From positions 106,010-153,915 of the forward strand of contig NZ_FNOX01000012.1 of NCBI RefSeq assembly GCF_900107155.1: a stretch of DNA of 47,906 nucleotides. The letters run 5' to 3'. Every line of letters begins with the position of its first letter. The first letter of the stretch is position 1. The stretch is from Pseudomonas salomonii (GTDB lineage Bacteria > Pseudomonadota > Gammaproteobacteria > Pseudomonadales > Pseudomonadaceae). A program made the position numbers and the translations under genes. Shown here piece by piece: positions 8,944 to 15,500 of the stretch. Under the pieces are notes generated by a model. It was not told where the DNA came from. It was given only the letters and a program-made list of their open reading frames with translations, and made no database searches.

Positions 8944-9039
8944 ATGACTGAATTTTCGCACAGCAACCGCCATCATCCCCACGGACCTTCCTTCAGGTGC
9001 CGTGGTTGCTTGCGCTCACTGATTGACCAGCCCCGCTGA
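8944..9039 (+). CDS. histidine-rich leader peptide (attenuator)
   Basis: A 31-codon ORF begins with ATG seven bases after AAGGA (8932-8936). The peptide starts MTEFSHSNRHHPHG, with four His codons among codons 6-13 (8959-8982). It ends before a rho-independent terminator and a HisRS/HisZ-like gene. His codon clustering immediately before an RNA hairpin is the hallmark of leader peptides that sense charged tRNA-His through ribosome stalling, as in the enteric his operon. The peptide itself probably has no other job. Confidence 0.75.
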   Translation: MTEFSHSNRHHPHGPSFRCRGCLRSLIDQPR

Positions 9040-9082
9040 TCACTCAATGAACCCCTCCCAAGGCGCCTATGGCGCCTTTTTT
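8980..9082 (+). promoter_or_regulatory. predicted histidine attenuator: 1:2, 2:3 and 3:4 stems
   Basis: Three mutually exclusive pairings are visible. Segment 1 CACGGACCT (8980-8988) pairs with segment 2 AGGTGCCGTG (8995-9004, one bulged G). Segment 2 AGGTGCC (8995-9001) can instead pair with GGCGCCT (9062-9068, one G-U), which would destroy the terminator stem. The terminator is AAGGCGCC (9060-9067) with GGCGCCTT (9071-9078) followed by T residues. A ribosome stalled on the His codons (8959-8982) covers segment 1 and frees segment 2 for antitermination. This is the classic amino-acid attenuation design; function is inferred. Confidence 0.72.
9060..9082 (+). terminator. leader terminator of the His attenuator
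   Basis: Eight-base-pair GC-rich stem AAGGCGCC/GGCGCCTT with a TAT loop and a run of T after it, ending about 30 bases before the start codon of the HisRS-like gene. It lies upstream of the gene it would control, as an attenuator should. Confidence 0.8.
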
Positions 9083-9111
9083 ATTGCCTGCAAACACTGG
9101 AGATTCAACCC

Positions 9112-9739
9112 ATGACAATGCTACGTGGAACCCGAATGGTCACCGGCAAAGAAGCCGCAACGATGCGTGAAGTAGAAGGCCGTTTCCGGAGCTACCTTCA
9201 TCGAAGCGGGCGCTGAAGAAGTCATCGTGCCGGCCCTGTGGGGCCGGGACACGTTTATCGAAAAAGCCGGCGGCAGCGAAATCATTGGGCAGATGTGGGC
9301 CTTTGATGACAAGGCGGGCCGCCAGTGTTGCCTGATCCCGGAAGCCACCGCGCTGTTCCAGGAGCGCAACGCTGCGTTGCTCGACGGCCGCGAGGCGGCG
9401 ATGTTTTTCTACGTGGCGCGGTGTTATCGCTATGAGCGACCGCAAGCCGGTCGTTATCGTGAGTTCACTCAACTGGGGCTGGAGATTCTAAGCCCTGACC
9501 CCGGGTTGGCGTTGCAGCGCAGCCAGGCCCTGTGCACCGGGTTTCTCGACACGCTGGGGCTCGACTATGCGCTGAACCTGGCCGTGAAACGTGGGCTGAG
9601 TTACTACCTTGAGGGCAACGGTTTCGAGGTGCGCTGCCCGACATTGGGGGCGCAACAGCAAGTGGTGGGCGGCGGGGCGTACCGTGAAGGCGCGGGCTTC
9701 GGTATCGGGCTTGAGCGGTTGGTGCTGGCGTTGGCGTGA
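9112..9739 (+). pseudogene. HisRS/HisZ-like class II synthetase catalytic core, frameshifted
   Basis: Starting at ATG 9112 the first frame (MTMLRGTRMVTGKEAATMRE...) stops at 9214; the rest continues in the +1 frame to 9739. Removing one base near 9190 gives a smooth RFRATFIEAG, so a single-base insertion is the simplest explanation. The intact product would be about 208 residues. HisRS-type motifs are clear: motif 2 region RYERPQAGRYREFTQLGLEIL, the histidine-binding RGLSYY and motif 3 GAGFGIGLERLVLAL. The insertion domain and anticodon-binding domain of HisRS are missing, as in the HisZ regulatory subunit of ATP phosphoribosyltransferase. The His attenuator upstream supports a histidine-linked role. 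A sequencing error cannot be excluded. Confidence 0.75.
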
Positions 9740-9744
9740 AGCAC

Positions 9745-9771
9745 CAGGCGCCTCCCAGTGGGAGGCGCCTG
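9745..9771 (+). terminator. stem-loop after the HisRS-like gene
   Basis: A perfect 12-bp stem: CAGGCGCCTCCC (9745-9756) and GGGAGGCGCCTG (9760-9771) with a three-base AGT loop, five bases after the stop codon. There is no long T run, so it is a terminator-like hairpin rather than a textbook intrinsic terminator. Confidence 0.6.
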
Positions 9772-9832
9772 CTTTGCTGCGCTCGAATATGCTCCAATAG
9801 CCGCCTTCTTTTGCTGACCCAGGAACCCTGCC

Positions 9833-10132
9833 ATGGCCGAGACCACCGACCAAGCCTTCTACGACCGCGCAGACGCGCATATCGAACTGTCCAACGAGCA
9901 GCTCAAAACCTGTGAAAACCTCGGTGAGGTCAGTGCCTCAATGATGTTCGGTACCACGCGCTTCAATGCCTGGGCCAGCGCCCGCAACTTCAAGTCCGGC
10001 GCCGAGATGGCCGAGGCCCGTGAGGCGATGCTGAAGTATTTCTGTGACCAGTACCGGATGATGCTTGAGGATAACCTGGATGATCACATTAATAATTTCA
10101 GTCAGTACATGCGGGTGAACGTGGCGGATTAA
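9833..10132 (+). CDS. DUF3144-family protein
   Basis: The 99-residue acidic protein matches the DUF3144 family found in Pseudomonas and other gammaproteobacteria. The core is FYDRADAHIELSN near residue 9, SASMMFGTTRFNAW near 35 and a C-terminal helix ending DQYRMMLEDNLDDHINNF. No signal peptide or membrane segment, so it is probably cytoplasmic. The function of the family is unknown. AGGA lies eight bases before the ATG. It stands alone between a terminator-like hairpin and a 261-base gap before the chemoreceptor gene. Confidence 0.82.
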   Translation: MAETTDQAFYDRADAHIELSNEQLKTCENLGEVSASMMFGTTRFNAWASARNFKSGAEMAEAREAMLKYFCDQYRMMLEDNLDDHINNFSQYMRVNVAD

Positions 10133-10393
10133 GAGCGTGATGGGGGAGGGGTTGTGTGTCTGGCAGCCCCAGTGGACGCCATCGCAGGCGAGCTGGCGCC
10201 CACAGTTACCGTTTCACTCTCGTCATTGAGTGTTTTTGCCCCATTTTTGCGCACGCCCGTGCACTTTTTCATTGCCGCACCGCCTATCTCCGGCCCCTCC
10301 TGCAACGGCCCGTATCTTGCTAGAGCCAGGCTAATCAATGACATGGCATTTTGCTTCTAGTCATTTCCAGCGCGTTTTCGGGAGCGGTCGGCC

Positions 10394-12451
10394 ATGCACA
10401 CTCTTCTATCACCCGGTATCCATTTGCTCGGCCGTTTCGGTTTTGCGCGCAAGTTCCAGGTGCTGTTTTTCCTGTTCATGCTGCCCCTGGCGGGGAGTCT
10501 CTGGATGATTGGTTCGGACTATCGCGGCAAATTGAACGTGATCAGCAGCGAGCAATCCGGTGTGCACCAACTGTTGGCCCTGGACACACTTGATGGCCAA
10601 TTGAGCGCGCAACGCAACCTGGCCGCGCGCTGGAAAGCATTGGATATCCTCCACGTGCCAACCCCGGCCGCCCAGGCTGCCATGGACAAAGTGGATGCCG
10701 GCAACCCGATGATTGTGCAAAGTCTGCAAGCCCTGGGTGAGGTGCTCAAAGCCCGCAATGCCAGCGCCGACACCCTGGCGCGTTTCGAGGCGTTGCAGGC
10801 GGCCGTCAAGGGCATGGACACCCAGTCCCTGCGCACCGTGGGCTGGTGGCCGGACGGCTACGACCGTTTCACCGCCGCGTTGACGGCGCTGCAAACCCTG
10901 CGCGAGCAAATCACTCTGGACACCGGCCTGATCCTCGACCCATGGCTGGAGACCTACCTGCTGATGCAGATCTCCACCCAGCAGACCCCGGACCTGATCG
11001 AGCGCATCGGCCGCACCGCCAGCGTTGGCCAGTCGTCCATCGCCTCGGGGCAGTTCACTTTGCAAAGCCGCTTGCAGATGCGTGACCTGCGCGGCCGTAT
11101 CGGCGATGCACGCGACCAGTTGGTCAAGGCCGCCGCTTCGCTCAAAGCCAAACAATTTCCCGGGATCGAGCCGTGGACAGCGCAATATGACAGCAGCCTG
11201 CAACTGTTGGATAGCGAGCTTAAAACCCTGGACGACGGCGTGTTCGGCGGCACCATCAAAGTGGACAGCGTCGCCTTCGACCGCAGCGTCGACAGCATGT
11301 TGGGCGCGTTGGGGGCGTTGCGCAGCCAGTCGCTGAATTCACTGGATGCGCGCCTGAGCGACTACCGCGAGCGTTCGCTCCAGCACTTTATTCCGGTGGC
11401 GGCGACGTTCAGCCTGCTGGCCCTGGCCGCGTTGTACTTGTTTATCTGTCTGCAAGCCTCGATCCGCCGCAGCGCCAGTGGCATTACCACACTGGCCGAG
11501 TCGTTGCGCGACGGTAACCTGTGCGTCGAAGTGGCGGTAGAAGGGCGTGATGAATTGGCCGCGATCAGCCGGGCACTCAACGTTGCCGTGATGCAACTGC
11601 GCACCAGCCTGCTGGGCGTCAATCACGAAACCCAGCAACTCGGCTCAGCCGTGCTCACCCTGAATGCGCAGTCGGGCAGCACCCTTAACGAGGTTGAAGA
11701 CCAGCAACATCAAATCAGCCAGATTGCAGCCGCCGCGACCCAATTGGCCGCCACTTCCATGGGCGTGGCCAAGAGTTGCGAACAGGCCTCGGGCAGCGCG
11801 CAGCACACCAGGCGCATCGCCGAAGACAGCAGCCGCGACAGCCAGCGCACCACGGCAAGTATCCAGCAACTCAACCAGCGCCTGACCGACACGGCCAACG
11901 CCCTGGAGCAGGTCAGCCAGCAGGGCCAGCAGATTCAGTCGGTGGTCGACACCATTCGTGGCATCGCCGAACAGACCAACCTGCTGGCGCTCAACGCGGC
12001 CATCGAGGCTGCGCGTGCGGGCGAGCAGGGCCGTGGCTTTGCCGTGGTGGCCGATGAAGTGCGCAGCCTGTCGCAACGCACCCAGGCGTCCACCGCACAA
12101 ATCGCCGGCACGGTGGACAGCCTGCGCGCGACCGTCAGCCAAGCCGTCAGCCTGATGGGCGCGGCGTGCGACCAGGCACTGACCGACGCCGAATCCGTGA
12201 CGGGCCTGGGCACCCGCCTGGGCGAAATTGCCGGTGCGGTGCAGCACGTCACCGACACCCTGGCGCAGATCGCGGCAGCGGTGGAAGAACAGGCCGCCAC
12301 CGCCGATGAAGTCAGCGGCAATATCCAGCAGGTCGACCAGGCGGCAGGGCGCTTGCTGGACGGCGCACGGGCGGTCAATTCGGCGGCGGATACCTTGAGT
12401 AAGGGCAGTCGCGCATTGAGTGATAACACTGCACGGTTCCGGCTGGTCTGA
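10394..12451 (+). CDS. methyl-accepting chemotaxis protein
   Basis: The 685-residue inner-membrane chemoreceptor has TM1 at about residues 22-42 (VLFFLFMLPLAGSLWMIG), a large helical periplasmic sensor (about 44-330), TM2 at about 332-354 (AATFSLLALAALYLFICL), a HAMP domain, and a cytoplasmic coiled-coil signalling domain. The highly conserved hairpin tip is seen near 522-556 (EQTNLLALNAAIEAARAG, FAVVADEVR). It would relay ligand binding to CheA/CheW. The ligand is unknown; the sensor looks like a helical bundle. No C-terminal CheR-binding pentapeptide is seen (the end is TARFRLV). It is 90 bases before the toxin gene, in the same direction. Confidence 0.93.
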   Translation: MHTLLSPGIHLLGRFGFARKFQVLFFLFMLPLAGSLWMIGSDYRGKLNVISSEQSGVHQLLALDTLDGQLSAQRNLAARWKALDILHVPTPAAQAAMDKVDAGNPMIVQSLQALGEVLKARNASADTLARFEALQAAVKGMDTQSLRTVGWWPDGYDRFTAALTALQTLREQITLDTGLILDPWLETYLLMQISTQQTPDLIERIGRTASVGQSSIASGQFTLQSRLQMRDLRGRIGDARDQLVKAAASLKAKQFPGIEPWTAQYDSSLQLLDSELKTLDDGVFGGTIKVDSVAFDRSVDSMLGALGALRSQSLNSLDARLSDYRERSLQHFIPVAATFSLLALAALYLFICLQASIRRSASGITTLAESLRDGNLCVEVAVEGRDELAAISRALNVAVMQLRTSLLGVNHETQQLGSAVLTLNAQSGSTLNEVEDQQHQISQIAAAATQLAATSMGVAKSCEQASGSAQHTRRIAEDSSRDSQRTTASIQQLNQRLTDTANALEQVSQQGQQIQSVVDTIRGIAEQTNLLALNAAIEAARAGEQGRGFAVVADEVRSLSQRTQASTAQIAGTVDSLRATVSQAVSLMGAACDQALTDAESVTGLGTRLGEIAGAVQHVTDTLAQIAAAVEEQAATADEVSGNIQQVDQAAGRLLDGARAVNSAADTLSKGSRALSDNTARFRLV

Positions 12452-12541
12452 GGCGCCGGCCGCTGAACAATATGTACCGCCGATACACCCAGGCTCGCTC
12501 TCATGCTGAGGGTTCATTCCATCAGCATGAGGACCGTGCCC

Positions 12542-15500
12542 ATGAGCACGCCGAACCCCACATCCGCCGCACCGACGCTTCAGGAAATTCGTACACACCT
12601 GCTTGAGATCGACCCGGACCTGCGCACTCAAACCCGGCAACCGGCGGCATTGCCGCCCGAACTGTTGGCCCTGGAAAAGCTCAACACCACCTTGATCCGC
12701 GCCAACAACGTCCTGTTGAATCGGTCGCGCAGTTTATTTGAGGCGTTGACGCAGGCAGACCTCACCGAAGAAACCGGTAAAACCGTGCTCGCCCAGCTCA
12801 AAACCGACCTGAATACGCATCTGCAGGGCCTTGACGAGGTCGGCACGGTGGACGGCCAGGGCCGCAAGAGCTACCTCACCCAAATCGCCGGCCTTGGCGC
12901 GCTGGAGCAGCAGGCCAAGCTGGATGTGCGTGACTACCTGCTGGCGCCGGCCGAGCAACGCATGATTGAAGATTGCTCCCGTGGCCCGGACTTTCGGCCG
13001 GGCATGTACTCGCTCACGTTCAGTTACCAGGACCAGACGGTGGCGTTCGCCGGGGCGTTCGTGCTGACGCGCAAGGCCAGCCCTGTGGTGGCTGACTTGA
13101 CGTCAGGGCAGAGCGTCGGCCAGGTGCTGCTGTTTACCCCAAACCGAGGTCTGGAGGCCTTTGATTCCCTCGCGGAACTGGACCAACGCCTCAAGGCGCT
13201 GTTGCTCCTGCCGGCTGGCCGTGAGGAGTTCTGTCGCCACTTGCCGGTGCGTTATCAGGCGCTGGATGTGGCCAGTATTTGGCCGCTGCACTTGTTGCCC
13301 ATTGAAGGTGAGCCATTGTTTGAGCACACCTACAACGCGCTGCTCGACAAGCGTAGCCAGGACATTGAGCTGGCCCTGAGCCTGGTCAATAACCCGTCCC
13401 ACGATGCCGCGACGCTCAAGGCTGCCCTGGACAGCGCGGTGAAAGCTGCGCTGCCGGACCTGTCCTCACGCCTGCAATTCAGGCGTCAACAGCTGCTGGA
13501 GCGCAGCCTGTACAACAGCTTGCCGGATTGGTACCGCAGCGCCGATTCGCTGAGCCAACAAACCTTGGGTCAGTTTATCCGAGGCTACAATCAGGCTCGC
13601 TCAGCCTATTTGGACCTGCTGGGGCCTGTCGCCTCTCCCCAGGCCCTGGCGAGTCACCAGCTCACCGAGTACCTGGACGAGGAACTCGAACTGTATAACC
13701 TGGACCTGCAGCAGTTGCAGGTGACCACCCGACGTCACGTCGCCCATGTAGGCACCTATGAGCAGCAGCGCAGCCTGGCAGACCTGAGCTATTCGGGGCT
13801 GCACATCGATGATGAGCTGGCGGGTTCGGACTTTCTGACCAAGACCACCGTGACCTATGCGGGCAGCGCGTTTGCGCAGCTGAATGCGCAAAGCCTGCTG
13901 GGCATACTGCGTGAGCCGGGCTACCAACCGCGTCTGGACTTTGCCGCGCAGCAAAGAGAAATGCAGGCCATGCCGGCTTTCAAGCAGGCTGCCCGTAACC
14001 TGTTTGATCAGCGCCTGGCGTTGCTCGCCTATGTCGCCAAGTTGCGGGGTGACCTGAGCGCGGCGGACTACCAATTATTCGAAGACCTGCGCGGCGGCAC
14101 CAACCCTCGCCTGTGCGCCCAGACCGTACTGCTGCACGGTGCGCAATTGCGTGACCTGTGGTTGTTGCGGGAGGACGACCCACAAGGCCAAACCCAACGC
14201 TTGCTGCTGTGCACCCCAGGCTCTCCGCGCGAGCGCCAGTTCATGGCATTTGCCAGCGAGCGCGAATGCCAGACGCATATCATCGGTTGGGCCGACGACA
14301 ACACCCGGTGGAAGGGCCGCACCCTGCGCGACTACGTGCTGGAGCAATGCCCGCTGCGTTTTCGCCCGAAGATGGGCACGTTCCTCGCCGGGCTGGGTTT
14401 CAAGCCCGACGCGCAGGAACACACGGAGGTGACCTTTGGGCCGTTGTGTTCCCACACCGTGTGCCTGGACGCCATGGCGGTGCATTCCCAAAGCGCCGCG
14501 CAGGACGACTACGAATACGCCACGCCGTTATGGTATCGCTCTGCTTCGGCGGCGGACCGCGCCCGCTTGACCCGCCTGGGCGAGGACGCGGCAGGCGCCT
14601 TGCGCGTGTATAACGCCCGGCCGGATTCGGAGGCTAATTTTATTGCCTTCAACACCTATGTACACCAGCAAGCCACGCTCAGCCTGAACACGCTGCTGGG
14701 GCGCAGCCAGAACGATATTGACCCGGACACCCTGTTCATTACGGCGCCCTGGCCGCTGTTGGGCGGCAAGCCCGCGCCCATTTCCTATACCCGGCTGTAC
14801 CGGGACGGCTACCAGGATAACGTCGGCTTCATCGACCCGAAATTCTCCACCTCCGCCACCTTCAGCGGGCCCAAAGGCGTCGACCTGAGCCGCTTGACGG
14901 CGCAAAACGTTTCCCGCTCGGTGACCGGCGTATGGGTCGGCCAGCGCTATATCGACGAAGTGCGCAGCACACTGCAAAGCGCGACAAGCCCCGGTTATGC
15001 CGAACGGCGTAATGCCACGTTGGCGATCAACCAATTGCAGATCAAATACGCCGCGCTCGATGGCTGCCTGCGCGGCCACATCGCCCGCGCTGACCTGGCC
15101 TGGCTGGAGCGCGCCATCGATAGCCTGGGCGACACGACCACGGCGACGCGCAACACCTACCGGGTCCATCGCCTGATGCTTGACGGCGAATGGGTCATCG
15201 GCAACTACCTGTTCAGCCACGGTGACAACCCGGTGCTGCTGTACACCCCCAATGCGCCCGATGGCATCGCCGTGCGTGAGGCGAAACTGTTCAACTACTG
15301 GCTGAAAAAAGTCGAAGGCGTCTCGGATTATCTCAACGGCCGGGTAGGCACTGGCGCCACCGCGCGGATCAAAACGTTCCTGGCGACTGCCCGCAAGGGC
15401 TTGCCCGAAACAATTGACCGCACCACCCCAAGCCCTGCGCGCCATGACCCGATCGCCCATGCCACGCCGCTGACCGACCTGCGGCATGAGCTCTACAACA

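Noticed and set aside
10175..10205. REP-like sequence upstream of the chemoreceptor gene
   Set aside because: Only part of the pattern (CATCGCAGGCGAGCTGGCGC) is present, too diverged to annotate confidently.
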